Shown here one piece after another: positions 19,383 through 27,927 of a DNA stretch of 64,000 nt. Origin of the DNA: Oscillospiraceae bacterium (GTDB lineage Bacteria; Bacillota; Clostridia; Oscillospirales; SIG627); contig SVTV01000001.1 in assembly GCA_015063605.1 (NCBI GenBank), forward strand, positions 62,001 through 126,000, read 5' to 3'. Both the position numbers and the translations under genes were made by a program. The first letter of the stretch is position 1, and each line of letters starts with the position of its first letter. Below the pieces are notes generated by a model that was given only the letters and a program-made list of their open reading frames with translations, was not told where the DNA came from and made no database searches.

Positions 19383-19433
19383 ATTTCCCAAAAATGAAAA
19401 ACTATTGATTTTGGGAAATAATTATAATATAAT
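19383..19433 (+). promoter_or_regulatory. Promoter overlapped by an 11-bp perfect inverted repeat
   Basis: ATTTCCCAAAA (19383-19393) and TTTTGGGAAAT (19409-19419), 15-nt loop. The right arm overlaps the -35 element TTGATT (19405-19410); -10 TATAAT is at 19428-19433 after 17 bp. Arrangement suggests repressor binding. It drives the gene starting at 19453. Confidence 0.55.
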
Positions 19434-19452
19434 AATATTGCGAGGTGATTTT

Positions 19453-19938
19453 ATGAAAGCTAAAGCACTTTTATCTGCATTTACAGGTTTCTTTTTCGGC
19501 TTGATTACATATTTCTTACTGCAATATTTAGAAATGGATGACGCTCTTTTAATTTCAGGTTTGGGAGGATTTCTAGTCTATATTCTGTTATTTGTATTTC
19601 TTCTTGTTTACGGAAAGATTATGGATAAAAAGTATGCAGAATTTGAAAAAGAGATAACCTCTCCTGTTTTTTATAAAACCAATGGTAATTTTAACTTAGG
19701 AAACGGCAAAGTTAAAAACGGAAATGTATATTTTTGCGAAGCGGGTATCGTTTGTTTATGCCTTGAAGAAAAACCATATACATTGGATGAAATATTATTA
19801 CAAGATGTTGACCGTTATCAATTTGATGATATTCACTTAAACATTTTCACCAAGGACGGAAGACTGTTTGTTATTACCCTTCCAGATGCCAAAAACGTTA
19901 TAAAAACATTAAAAGAAAAAGATTGGATAGAGTTTTAA
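19453..19938 (+). CDS. Small membrane protein with PH/GRAM-like cytoplasmic domain
   Basis: 161 residues; ATG chosen for GAGGTGA upstream. Two membrane helices in residues 1-55 (LLSAFTGFFFGLITYFL; GGFLVYILLFVFLLVYG), then a soluble domain with FYKTNGNFNLGNGKVKNG, VYFCEAGIVCL, HLNIFTKDGRLFVITLP and a final helix, as in bacterial PH-like domains. Function unknown. Base use is more AT-rich than the flanking sugar genes, and it lies between the two copies of the Gfo/Idh 3' end, so it may have arrived with or after that duplication. Confidence 0.7.
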   Translation: MKAKALLSAFTGFFFGLITYFLLQYLEMDDALLISGLGGFLVYILLFVFLLVYGKIMDKKYAEFEKEITSPVFYKTNGNFNLGNGKVKNGNVYFCEAGIVCLCLEEKPYTLDEILLQDVDRYQFDDIHLNIFTKDGRLFVITLPDAKNVIKTLKEKDWIEF

Positions 19939-20043
19939 ATTGAAAAGCGGAGTGATTTCACTCCGCTGTTTCTTTATATCTTCCACTACACTATGTATCG
20001 CTATGCAAAACTTGTCAAAAGGTGTCAATGTTGTCAGCAGAGG

Positions 20044-20223
20044 GTCGGCCTTGCGGATATGGCAAAAGCAATTGAAAACGGCGGCGTATCTCGCACTACA
20101 TCAAAGCAGACCTTCCATGTGCTTGAGATAATGGCAAGCATCATGAAGAGTGCGGAAACGGGAATGCCTGTTGTTTTGACCTCTCATTTCGAGCGTGAGG
20201 CTCCCATGGAAAGCGCAAAATAA
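20044..20223 (+). pseudogene. 3' remnant of a Gfo/Idh/MocA gene
   Basis: Encodes GLADMAKAIENGGVSRTTSK and on to a stop after ESAK, matching the last ~58 residues of the gene at 16944-18029 (bases 17850-18029). Both stretches are exactly 180 bp and align without gaps. No 5' part is present. A decayed second copy or leftover of a tandem duplication. Confidence 0.85.
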
Positions 20224-20236
20224 GCAGTTGTAAAAT

Positions 20237-20281
20237 AAAAAGCTTGCCTCATTTGCTTTTTGCATTTGAAGCAAGCTTTTT
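20237..20281. terminator. Bidirectional terminator
   Basis: AAAAAGCTTGC (20237-20247) / GCAAGCTTTTT (20271-20281), perfect 11-bp stem with A and T runs, between the Gfo/Idh remnant (+) and the AraC gene (-). Confidence 0.8.
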
Positions 20282-20285
20282 ATTT

Positions 20286-21539
20286 TCAAACTCTTTCCTT
20301 TTGCTTTCCCTGTGACCTTCGTGAGCTTTCGCGGTATTCGGTGGGAGTTTCTCCCACGGCTGACTTGAAAGTTTTCGAAAAATACTGTACGTCCATTATA
20401 CCGCAATGAGTAGCAATGGTCTGTATCTGCAGATTTGTGGTGGTGAGAAGATGCTTTGCATATCCCATGCGCTTATCCCGTATATATTCGGAGATCGTTT
20501 TCCCCGTCTCTTTTTTGAATACGGTTGCAAGATATCCGGTGCTTATCATCTGCTTCTCAGCCAAAGTGCGGAGAGATATTTCCGCAGAGATATCGGAGTC
20601 GATTATCATAACGGCTTTTCTTACTATTGGGGAATAATTCTTTGCGGAATGCTTTCTGACTATTCGGCAATATGAGGAGAACATCTCCTTCATGAGCTCG
20701 GGGATACTTTTCAATTCCGATGTCTGCTCAATTTTGGCGGCAAACTCGGATGATGCTCTGTCGATATATATGGGATGGACTCCGCCCTGCTCAGCGGCTT
20801 TTCTGAGGAGGGTGTTCATAATGATGCAGTAATTCTTAGCATTCCTTACGGGATCCTGAAGTCTCTTCTCAAACATCTGTTCATTGAATGCAAAAAGGAA
20901 TGCTTTTTCCATGTGCTGCTGACCGAGAGTTACCGCCTTCATCAATTCGTTTTCCGATGCGTACCGCCTTTCCATCATTTCCATATTGGCAAGCGTCTCG
21001 TCAACGGTTCTTTCTCTGGAAACAGAATAGATTGGAGAAACGGATAAGGTGTGCTCTTCGTTTATATCCGTAATGGTGAATGACGGTGTCCGCCAGATAT
21101 GCTCGCAGAAGGTGTCTATCATGGTGAACAGTCTGTCACCGTCAGAGAGAATGGGAAGAGACGCATAATATTCATTCAGATTTTTTTGAGTACTGGGTGA
21201 AAGGCTGAGCTTTTCTCCTGCTTCAAGAAGCTCGTTTTCATTCAGAGGTGCAGAAAGATACGGCCCGATGAAAAGAAGATTTTTTTCACTTAACAAGGGA
21301 AGTCTCATGAAGATATATTTAAGCTTAAGTGCGTTTGTCAGCCTGTATTTTGTCATATTCTCAATGCTTCCCGCTATTTTGCGTATCGTAAGATCTGGAT
21401 CGGAAGAAATACCCGTTATTGCTATCATCCATGAATCGAACATCGAATCGACTGTATCGTTTGGCGACAGCATGTTGGTTCTTATATGGCATTTGTTTAA
21501 TATTTCGCATAAAAAATTCAATTCGTATTCACTCTTCAT
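20286..21539 (-). CDS. AraC-family transcriptional regulator
   Basis: 417 residues. C-terminal ~100 residues hold the two AraC helix-turn-helix units (SLRTLAEKQMISTGYLATVF; QIQTIATHCGIMDVQYFSKT followed by FKSAVGETPTEYR). The N-terminal ~290 residues form a long helical sensor region without a recognised domain. It diverges from the symporter-GH2 operon (228 bp between starts), so it probably activates that operon in response to the imported glycoside. Confidence 0.88.
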   Translation of the reverse strand: MKSEYELNFLCEILNKCHIRTNMLSPNDTVDSMFDSWMIAITGISSDPDLTIRKIAGSIENMTKYRLTNALKLKYIFMRLPLLSEKNLLFIGPYLSAPLNENELLEAGEKLSLSPSTQKNLNEYYASLPILSDGDRLFTMIDTFCEHIWRTPSFTITDINEEHTLSVSPIYSVSRERTVDETLANMEMMERRYASENELMKAVTLGQQHMEKAFLFAFNEQMFEKRLQDPVRNAKNYCIIMNTLLRKAAEQGGVHPIYIDRASSEFAAKIEQTSELKSIPELMKEMFSSYCRIVRKHSAKNYSPIVRKAVMIIDSDISAEISLRTLAEKQMISTGYLATVFKKETGKTISEYIRDKRMGYAKHLLTTTNLQIQTIATHCGIMDVQYFSKTFKSAVGETPTEYRESSRRSQGKQKERV

Positions 21540-21767
21540 TATACTTACCCGCTTTTATTTCCCGACTTATAAAGGGCTCATTTGTGCTTTGTCTTATTTT
21601 ATTCACATTATATCCTTTTTTTTCGCCTTTTGCAACATTTTTTTGAATAAATATGAAAATAATACAAGAATAAATGAATTTTTTACTATCAGTTTCTTTT
21701 TGAAAGAGTTATAATATACCTTAGCATACAGACTTTTTGTACAAAAACGCAAAAGGAGTAAAGACAA

Positions 21768-23204
21768 ATGAAAAAAGAAAAAATACTTGATGCTTCCGGG
21801 CATCGTAAATTCGGTATACGCGACAGTATAGCGTATGCGGCAGGTGACCTCGGCTGTAACATGAGCTTTGCGCTCAAGGGAACAATGGCGCTTTTCTGGA
21901 CTCAGGTCATGGGTATGAGTGCATGGTACTCCCTTCTTCTCGTAATAGTCCAGTTCTGGGATGCTGTCAATGACCCGCTTATAGGCTCCATGATAGACGC
22001 CGATAAGCATAAGTACAAGAGAAACAAGTTCCTTCAGTACATATTCGTAGGATCTATAGGTCTCATCGTAGGCGGCGCATGCTGCTTCCTTCCTTTCCCG
22101 CAGGCTCCCGTATTTGCTAAGTTCATTATCTTTATAGCAGGATATGTTGTATGGGATGCTTTCTACACCATAGCAAACGTTCCTTACGGCTCTCTTCTCT
22201 CCATTATTTCCGATAAGCCCGCTGACAGAGCTTCTCTCTCCGCATGGCGTTCCGTCGGATCCATGGTAGGAAATATGCTTCCTATGGTCATCCTTCCCTT
22301 CATTATATACAATGAAGACAAATCCCTCAACGGTAATATGGTATTTGTTGCTGCTCTTGTAATGGGCGTACTCGGATTTATCTGCTTCCAGTTTATGATA
22401 AAGAACACGGAGATCCGCGTTGATACCGATACAAAGCTCAATGAGGATGCTCCCAAGTTCAACGTTATTCAGGCTCTCGTAAACTTTGCGAAGAACCGTC
22501 CCGCAGTAGGTGCTACCATCGCAGCTATGGGTATGTTCATCGGTATGCAGGGTGCGGCTACCGCTGTTTCCGTTACATTCCAGATATACTTCAAGAATAC
22601 CGATATATCCGGTATAGTTCAGCTTTTCGCTATGATTCCGATACTCGTCTTCACACCTCTTGCACGTAAGATGGTCGTTAAGTACGGTAAGAAGGAGCTT
22701 TCCGTAGTCGGATCCATATGCTCCATAATCGGCGGTCTCGGTCTCTTTATAATCACTCCCAACAATACAAATCTTGACCTTGTTATATACATTCTCTGCC
22801 AGCTCGTATACAGCCTCGGTCTCGGTATATACTCCACGGTATCCTGGGCTATGATGGGCGATGCTATCGACTACAACGAATGGAAAACGGGTAACCGCGA
22901 AGAAGGCGTTGTATATTCGCTCCATTCTTTCTTCCGTAAGCTTGCTCAGGGTATAGGACCTGCTGTTGCTCTCATTATAATGAAGGGCATGGGCTATGTA
23001 AACAATGCGATAGATCCCGAAACAGGTGCGGAATTTATCGATGTTACAAAGCTTTCCTGGGAATTTGCAGTAGAGCTCCGCGGACTCGTAGCTATCCTCT
23101 TCTTAGCTTCTGCCATAATGCAGTTTGTAGGTCTCGGACTTATATATAATCTCGACAAGAAGACTCTTGAGCGTATGAACAGTGATCTCGGACGCAACGG
23201 CTGA
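21768..23204 (+). CDS. GPH-family (MelB-like) glycoside:cation symporter
   Basis: 478 residues, 12 predicted membrane helices; SD AAAAGGAG. Motifs: IAYAAGDLGCNMSFAL at the N-terminus, FWDAVNDPLIGSMIDADKHK in helix 2 to loop 2 (the GPH cation/sugar signature region), and DAIDYNEWKTGNREEG late. Imports a glycoside or disaccharide with Na+ or H+. Followed by a GH2 glycosidase and preceded by a divergent AraC regulator, which together form a compact utilisation locus. Confidence 0.9.
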   Translation: MKKEKILDASGHRKFGIRDSIAYAAGDLGCNMSFALKGTMALFWTQVMGMSAWYSLLLVIVQFWDAVNDPLIGSMIDADKHKYKRNKFLQYIFVGSIGLIVGGACCFLPFPQAPVFAKFIIFIAGYVVWDAFYTIANVPYGSLLSIISDKPADRASLSAWRSVGSMVGNMLPMVILPFIIYNEDKSLNGNMVFVAALVMGVLGFICFQFMIKNTEIRVDTDTKLNEDAPKFNVIQALVNFAKNRPAVGATIAAMGMFIGMQGAATAVSVTFQIYFKNTDISGIVQLFAMIPILVFTPLARKMVVKYGKKELSVVGSICSIIGGLGLFIITPNNTNLDLVIYILCQLVYSLGLGIYSTVSWAMMGDAIDYNEWKTGNREEGVVYSLHSFFRKLAQGIGPAVALIIMKGMGYVNNAIDPETGAEFIDVTKLSWEFAVELRGLVAILFLASAIMQFVGLGLIYNLDKKTLERMNSDLGRNG

Positions 23205-23251
23205 TAAGTGTTATTCCGAACACAAGAGTTCTTGAACCAATGATTTTTTAT

Positions 23252-23281
23252 GTGCCCGACGGTAATAATATTGTCGGGCAC
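23252..23281 (+). terminator. Intercistronic hairpin between symporter and GH2 genes
   Basis: Perfect 9-bp stem GTGCCCGAC (23252-23260) / GTCGGGCAC (23273-23281), followed only by TTTACAGG. Weak U-run suggests partial termination or an RNA-stabilising stem rather than a full stop. Confidence 0.5.
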
Positions 23282-23315
23282 TTTACAGGTTTTAAAAGAA
23301 AGGAACAGTCAAAAA

Positions 23316-25580
23316 ATGAGAAACATCATCAATATCAATAAAGGCTGGTTATTTGAAAAAAATACCACGGATATAAAAATAAAGGAAGGCATTTCGATAG
23401 ACCTTCCCCATACATGGAATGCCGAAGATGGATTTGACGGCGGAAACGATTATTTCCGAGGTTCATGCCTCTACACAAAAACACTTAACAAGGCTGAGCT
23501 TCCCGCATCCGACCGCTATTACCTTGAGATACGCGGTGCAAACTCCTCCGCAGACGTATATGTCGGTGGTGAGAAGCTTGCTTCACATCACGGCGGTTAC
23601 TCCACATGGCGAGTAGATCTTACGGGAAAGCTTACAGACACAACAGAGCTTGCTATCGTTGTGGACAACTCCGCAAATGAGACAGTTTATCCCCAGATGG
23701 CGGACTTTACATTCTACGGCGGTATTTACAGAGATGTAAATATTATTTGCGTAAGTGAAACACATTTCGATCTTGATTATTACGGCGCTCCCGGTATACA
23801 GATCACTCCCGTTGTAAGGGGAAAGAATGCCGAAGTCGAAGTAAAAGCCTTTGTTAAGGGACTTAAGGAAGGTCAGAAGCTTGTATATACCATATACGAC
23901 AAGGACGAAAATGAGCTTCTCAGAAAAGAGACCATCGAAGCAAGCGCAAGCTTTACAATAGAAAATGCTCATCTCTGGCACGGCAGAAAGGATCCTTATC
24001 TTTACTGCTGTGAGGTAGAAATAGTTGAAAACGGTGAAGTTATAGACAATGTATGCAATAGATTCGGTTGCCGCAGCTTCAAGATAGATCCCAATAACGG
24101 ATTTATCCTTAACGGTGAGGAATATCCTCTCCGCGGCGTATCCCGTCATCAGGACAGATGGGGCGTGGGCAATGCGCTTCTTCCCGAGCATCACGAAGAG
24201 GATATAGACCTTATCATGGAGGTCGGTGCTACGACCATACGTCTTGCACACTATCAGCACGATCAGTATTTCTATGATCTCTGCGATGAAAAGGGTCTTG
24301 TAATATGGGCTGAAATACCCTATATATCCAAGCATTTGCCCGGTGGACGCGAGAACACGATCTCTCAGATGAAGGAGCTTGTTGCTCAGAATTACAACCA
24401 TCCCTCTATCGTTGTATGGGGACTCTCCAACGAGATATCCATAGGCGGCTCCGACGAAGATCTTCTTGAAAACCATCGTATCCTCAACGATCTCGTTCAT
24501 GATATGGACAAGACACGTCTTACCACTATAGCGGCTGTTTCCATGTGCAAGATGGACGATCCCTATCTTCTTATTCCCGACGTGGTTTCCTATAACCATT
24601 ACTTCGGATGGTACGGCGGAGATACGACAATGAACGGTCCTTGGTTCGATAAGTTCCATGAAACACATCCCAATATTCCCATAGGATGCTCCGAATACGG
24701 CTGTGAAGCTCTTAATTGGCATACAAGCGATCCCAAGCAGGGCGACTATACGGAAGAATATCAGGCATATTATCATGAGGAACTTATAAAGCAGCTCTTC
24801 ACAAGAAAATACATGTGGGCGACACACGTATGGAATATGTTCGACTTCGGTGCCGATGCACGTGCAGAGGGCGGCGAAAACGGACAGAACCATAAGGGTC
24901 TTGTAACCATGGACAGAAAGTATAAGAAGGATGCCTTCTATGCATACAAGGCATGGCTCTCCGACGATCCCTTCGTACACCTTTGCGGTAAGAGATATAT
25001 CGACAGAGTTGAGGATGTGACAAAGGTTACCGTTTACTCCAATCTTCCCGAGGTAGAGCTTTTCGTTAACGGCGAAAGCATCGGCAAGAAGACAGCATCT
25101 GACCATTTCTTCTACTTCGATGTTAAGAATGCGGGCGAAAGCACGATAGTTGCCAAAGCGGGCGAATTTACCGATGAAGGTAAGATCCGCAAGGTAAGCG
25201 AAATGAATATGGATTACGTTCTCGTGGAAAAGGGTGCCGTTCTCAATTGGTTCGACATAGATGCACCCGAAGGACGCTTCTCCCTTAACGATACCATAGG
25301 CGATATTACTTCCTGTCTCAAGGGTAAGCTTTGGTTTGCGGGCGTGGGTCTTTCTCTCAAAAAGAAGATGGACGCGAACAAGAAGGATAAGGAAGAGGGC
25401 AAAAAGTCCGGAGGCTTTGATGTGGATCTCAAGGCTGACAGCGGTCTTATGCAGATGATGGGCGGATTTACCGTTCTCAGACTCACAAGCATGATGGGAA
25501 TGATGAATATTTCCTTTACAAAGGAAGAGCTTCTCGCAATGAATAAGGATCTTAACAAGATCAAAAAGCCCAAGAAATAA
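23316..25580 (+). CDS. Glycoside hydrolase family 2 (beta-galactosidase-like), cytoplasmic
   Basis: 754 residues; ATG at 23316 follows AAAGGAA and gives the usual GH2 start (INKGWLF). Order: sugar-binding jelly roll (1-~165; DLPHTWNAEDGFDGG), Ig-like domain (~165-260), TIM barrel (~260-570) with acid/base Glu in VVWGLSNEISIGG and nucleophile Glu in GCSEYGCEALNW. C-terminal helical tail (~665-754) is Lys- and Met-rich (MMGGFTVLRL), a form of the tail many clostridial GH2 enzymes carry. No signal peptide. Hydrolyses the sugar brought in by the upstream symporter; galactoside versus glucuronide is not settled by sequence alone. Confidence 0.88.
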   Translation: MRNIININKGWLFEKNTTDIKIKEGISIDLPHTWNAEDGFDGGNDYFRGSCLYTKTLNKAELPASDRYYLEIRGANSSADVYVGGEKLASHHGGYSTWRVDLTGKLTDTTELAIVVDNSANETVYPQMADFTFYGGIYRDVNIICVSETHFDLDYYGAPGIQITPVVRGKNAEVEVKAFVKGLKEGQKLVYTIYDKDENELLRKETIEASASFTIENAHLWHGRKDPYLYCCEVEIVENGEVIDNVCNRFGCRSFKIDPNNGFILNGEEYPLRGVSRHQDRWGVGNALLPEHHEEDIDLIMEVGATTIRLAHYQHDQYFYDLCDEKGLVIWAEIPYISKHLPGGRENTISQMKELVAQNYNHPSIVVWGLSNEISIGGSDEDLLENHRILNDLVHDMDKTRLTTIAAVSMCKMDDPYLLIPDVVSYNHYFGWYGGDTTMNGPWFDKFHETHPNIPIGCSEYGCEALNWHTSDPKQGDYTEEYQAYYHEELIKQLFTRKYMWATHVWNMFDFGADARAEGGENGQNHKGLVTMDRKYKKDAFYAYKAWLSDDPFVHLCGKRYIDRVEDVTKVTVYSNLPEVELFVNGESIGKKTASDHFFYFDVKNAGESTIVAKAGEFTDEGKIRKVSEMNMDYVLVEKGAVLNWFDIDAPEGRFSLNDTIGDITSCLKGKLWFAGVGLSLKKKMDANKKDKEEGKKSGGFDVDLKADSGLMQMMGGFTVLRLTSMMGMMNISFTKEELLAMNKDLNKIKKPKK

Positions 25581-25622
25581 TTCTTTTCGAAAAATGAATT
25601 GAAAAAAGTAACACTCTCCATT

Positions 25623-25655
25623 GGCGCACTTGCTTCACCGCAGGTGCGCCGATTT
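25623..25655 (+). terminator. Probable terminator after GH2 gene
   Basis: GGCGCAC (25623-25629) / GTGCGCC (25644-25650) stem, followed by GATTTCAC. U-run is poor. Confidence 0.45.
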
Positions 25656-25691
25656 CACTATAATGGTGAAAAAAACTCTCTGAATGTGATA

Positions 25692-25720
25692 TTGAATCTT
25701 TAGTTGTACTGTGATACAAT
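25692..25720 (+). promoter_or_regulatory. Promoter of XRE-family gene
   Basis: TTGAAT (25692-25697), 17 bp, TACAAT (25715-25720); start codon at 25771. Confidence 0.6.
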
Positions 25721-25770
25721 ATAGGCAGAAAGAAGCGCGACTTTCAATTTTTGAAAGAAAGGTATTCCTT

Positions 25771-26856
25771 ATGAAACTGAATATTGGAGAAACAATAAAG
25801 AGATTGCGAAAGGAAAGGGAGATTACGCAAGAAGAATTTGCAGAAATGCTCGGTGTATCTTGTCAATCTGTTTCGCGTTGGGAGAATAATTCCTGCTATC
25901 CGGATATTGAATTAATTCCCATTATTGCCGCATTTTTCGAAATATCGACGGATAAGCTTATGGGTGTTGACGAAGTCGCAGAAAAGAAAGCCGTGGAACG
26001 GTATTTAAAAGATTTTCAAGCATCGATCAGCATTGGCAATATAAATGAGTGTATTCGTATCGCCCGTGCGGGAGTTGCGGAATTTCCCAATAACTATGCT
26101 CTTTTGAACAAGCTGATGTATGCTCTTTTTGCTGAGTGTGATGAAACAGGAAATATCCCCGGCTGGAAAGAAAATATGGAGAAAAACGATGCGGAGATCG
26201 TAGCCCTCGGAGAGCGCATTATGAAATACTGTCCCGATCAGCAGATCAAATTCGAAGCTGTAAACCGCCTCGCGTTTCATCATTGTGAAATGGGAAGGAA
26301 GGATCAAGGAAGAGCAATATATGAAACTTTTCCGCCGATGTACTATTGCAAGGAATGGTCATTGAAATGGGCTCTTGCCGAGGATGAAGAATTACCTCAT
26401 TGGAGAAAGTTTATTCTTCAATCTTATTATGCGTTATCCGATGGACTTTGGCAGTTAGTCGATTTGGTATCTGATGAAGAGGCGGTCACCGTGTGTGAAA
26501 AAATGCATGTCTTAAATCATCTAATTTTTGATAATGATCCCCCGAACGATAGTTGGTGCAACGCAAACCATTATTTTGATTACGCAAAGCGATTGGTTAA
26601 AGTCAATCGTATAGAAGAAGCGATAGAGAAGCTGAATGTTTGTGTAAAATATGCTTATGAGTTTGAAAACCGTCCCGATGAAATCAAAACAACATCACTT
26701 TTGATCGGTGAAAGAACTAAAAAGAAAACTGATTTTGAAACAACAGATTCTCGTCCGCTACACGAAATACTCCGTGATTCTTGGTTAGCGGAAAAGGAAT
26801 TTGATGCTATCAGAGATACGGAAGAATTCAAAGAGATTTTAGAGCAGTTAAAGTGA
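25771..26856 (+). CDS. XRE-family regulator with helical (TPR-like) sensor domain
   Basis: 361 residues; ATG at 25771 follows GAAAGGT. Residues 1-70: XRE helix-turn-helix (ITQEEFAEMLGVSCQSVSRWE; DKLMGVDEV). Residues ~75-361: helical repeats with acidic and aromatic residues (INECIRIARAGVAEFPNNYA), as in a large clostridial family of HTH-TPR proteins whose ligands are unknown. Isolated gene with own promoter and terminator. Confidence 0.85.
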   Translation: MKLNIGETIKRLRKEREITQEEFAEMLGVSCQSVSRWENNSCYPDIELIPIIAAFFEISTDKLMGVDEVAEKKAVERYLKDFQASISIGNINECIRIARAGVAEFPNNYALLNKLMYALFAECDETGNIPGWKENMEKNDAEIVALGERIMKYCPDQQIKFEAVNRLAFHHCEMGRKDQGRAIYETFPPMYYCKEWSLKWALAEDEELPHWRKFILQSYYALSDGLWQLVDLVSDEEAVTVCEKMHVLNHLIFDNDPPNDSWCNANHYFDYAKRLVKVNRIEEAIEKLNVCVKYAYEFENRPDEIKTTSLLIGERTKKKTDFETTDSRPLHEILRDSWLAEKEFDAIRDTEEFKEILEQLK

Positions 26857-26910
26857 TTTTTTAATTAGTTTGAGCATATCGTGCAAAATTGCTCTGCAAT
26901 AAACAAATAA

Positions 26911-26954
26911 TTAACGCCGATAGAATCTATTATTCAGATCTGTCGGCGTTTAAT
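26911..26954. terminator. Terminator between convergent XRE and HAD genes
   Basis: AACGCCGA (26913-26920) / TCGGCGTT (26943-26950) stem flanked by TTA and TAATTT on both sides; probably bidirectional. Confidence 0.7.
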
Positions 26955-26968
26955 TTGAAAAAATGAAT

Positions 26969-27586
26969 TTAACGATCATGTGATATAAGGATTCTCTGTA
27001 GATCTCTCCGGAACAATTCATGATCTCTATTATCATCATTAAATAAAATTGTAGACATTCCCATTTGTTTAGGGACGATCAAATTCTTCTCTGTATTATC
27101 AATAAATACACATTCATTAACGTTTACATTTAACTTATTCAAAGCATGATCAAATATATTGCGGCTCTCTTTGCCTGAATGCACACTTGCTGAAATTGCA
27201 ACAACATCGAAATATTGGTTTAATCCTCTGTAATTAAGAATAGTACTGATTCTGTCATATTTATTGTCCGTTACCATTCCAATAAGATATTTTTCTTTTA
27301 ATTCTTTTACCAGAGCGATCATCCTCTCATCAAGACGAGTTTCTCTGAAAGAATCGAGTAAGATGTCATAATCAACACTTTGTCCCAAAGATTCGCAAAA
27401 TTCTTGCCAAATTTCTTGATGTGTAGTTTCTCCCAATAATAATTGCTTGTTAAACTTGTAGTAATTCGCTTTCACATTGTCCAATGGAATATTACAAGTA
27501 TTCGCAATATAATTTATTGTTGTCGTTGAACCCGTTTTATCTATTGTCAAAACTCCGTCAAAATCAAATAGCACTGCTTTTATCAT
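26969..27586 (-). CDS. HAD-superfamily hydrolase
   Basis: 205 residues. Motif I FDFDGVLTIDK (nucleophile Asp), motif II LIGMVTDNK (Thr), motif III lysine region (SVHSGKESRN), motif IV NECVFIDNTEKNL. Size and helical cap 1 match phosphoglycolate phosphatase-like or beta-phosphoglucomutase-like members. Monocistronic; substrate unknown. Confidence 0.85.
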   Translation of the reverse strand: MIKAVLFDFDGVLTIDKTGSTTTINYIANTCNIPLDNVKANYYKFNKQLLLGETTHQEIWQEFCESLGQSVDYDILLDSFRETRLDERMIALVKELKEKYLIGMVTDNKYDRISTILNYRGLNQYFDVVAISASVHSGKESRNIFDHALNKLNVNVNECVFIDNTEKNLIVPKQMGMSTILFNDDNRDHELFRRDLQRILISHDR

Positions 27587-27675
27587 AATGATATTTCCTA
27601 ATATAATCTTTTATTTATCGTTGCATTTTTCGCGAGTTTCGCCAAAGTGTTACAAAGACATTTTAATGGTGCTTG

Positions 27676-27735
27676 CTCCGTTTTGCCCTCTCTGCCGGCT
27701 GTGCCGCCACTTCTCCGGAAGGGAGAGGCTTTTTT
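27676..27735. repeat. REP-like extragenic hairpin
   Basis: GCCCTCTCTGCC ... GGAAGGGAGAGGC followed by six T. GC-rich imperfect palindrome in an otherwise AT-rich 340-bp gap (27587-27927); resembles short extragenic repeats of gut clostridia. Copy number elsewhere cannot be seen. Confidence 0.4.
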
Positions 27736-27826
27736 AGTTACTTTAATTATAACATAAATCGACAGAGAAAACAATCACTCTGCCGTGATTTTACGCCTGC
27801 TGATTTTCCGCTAAGGGTAACAGGAC

Positions 27827-27848
27827 ATAAGGCAGGAAGTTTTTTATT
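27827..27848. repeat. Left 22-bp direct repeat flanking HipA-like gene
   Basis: Identical over 22 bases to 29120-29141 (core TAAGGCAGGAAGTTTTTT). The right copy is the 3' half of a terminator; here the partner stem half is absent or decayed. Confidence 0.75.
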
Positions 27849-27927
27849 AAATAAACACAAAACAATTGTATTTTCCTTTAAAACATGTTATAATTAAAAA
27901 ACAGAAATGTGAAAAGGAGGAGATAAC

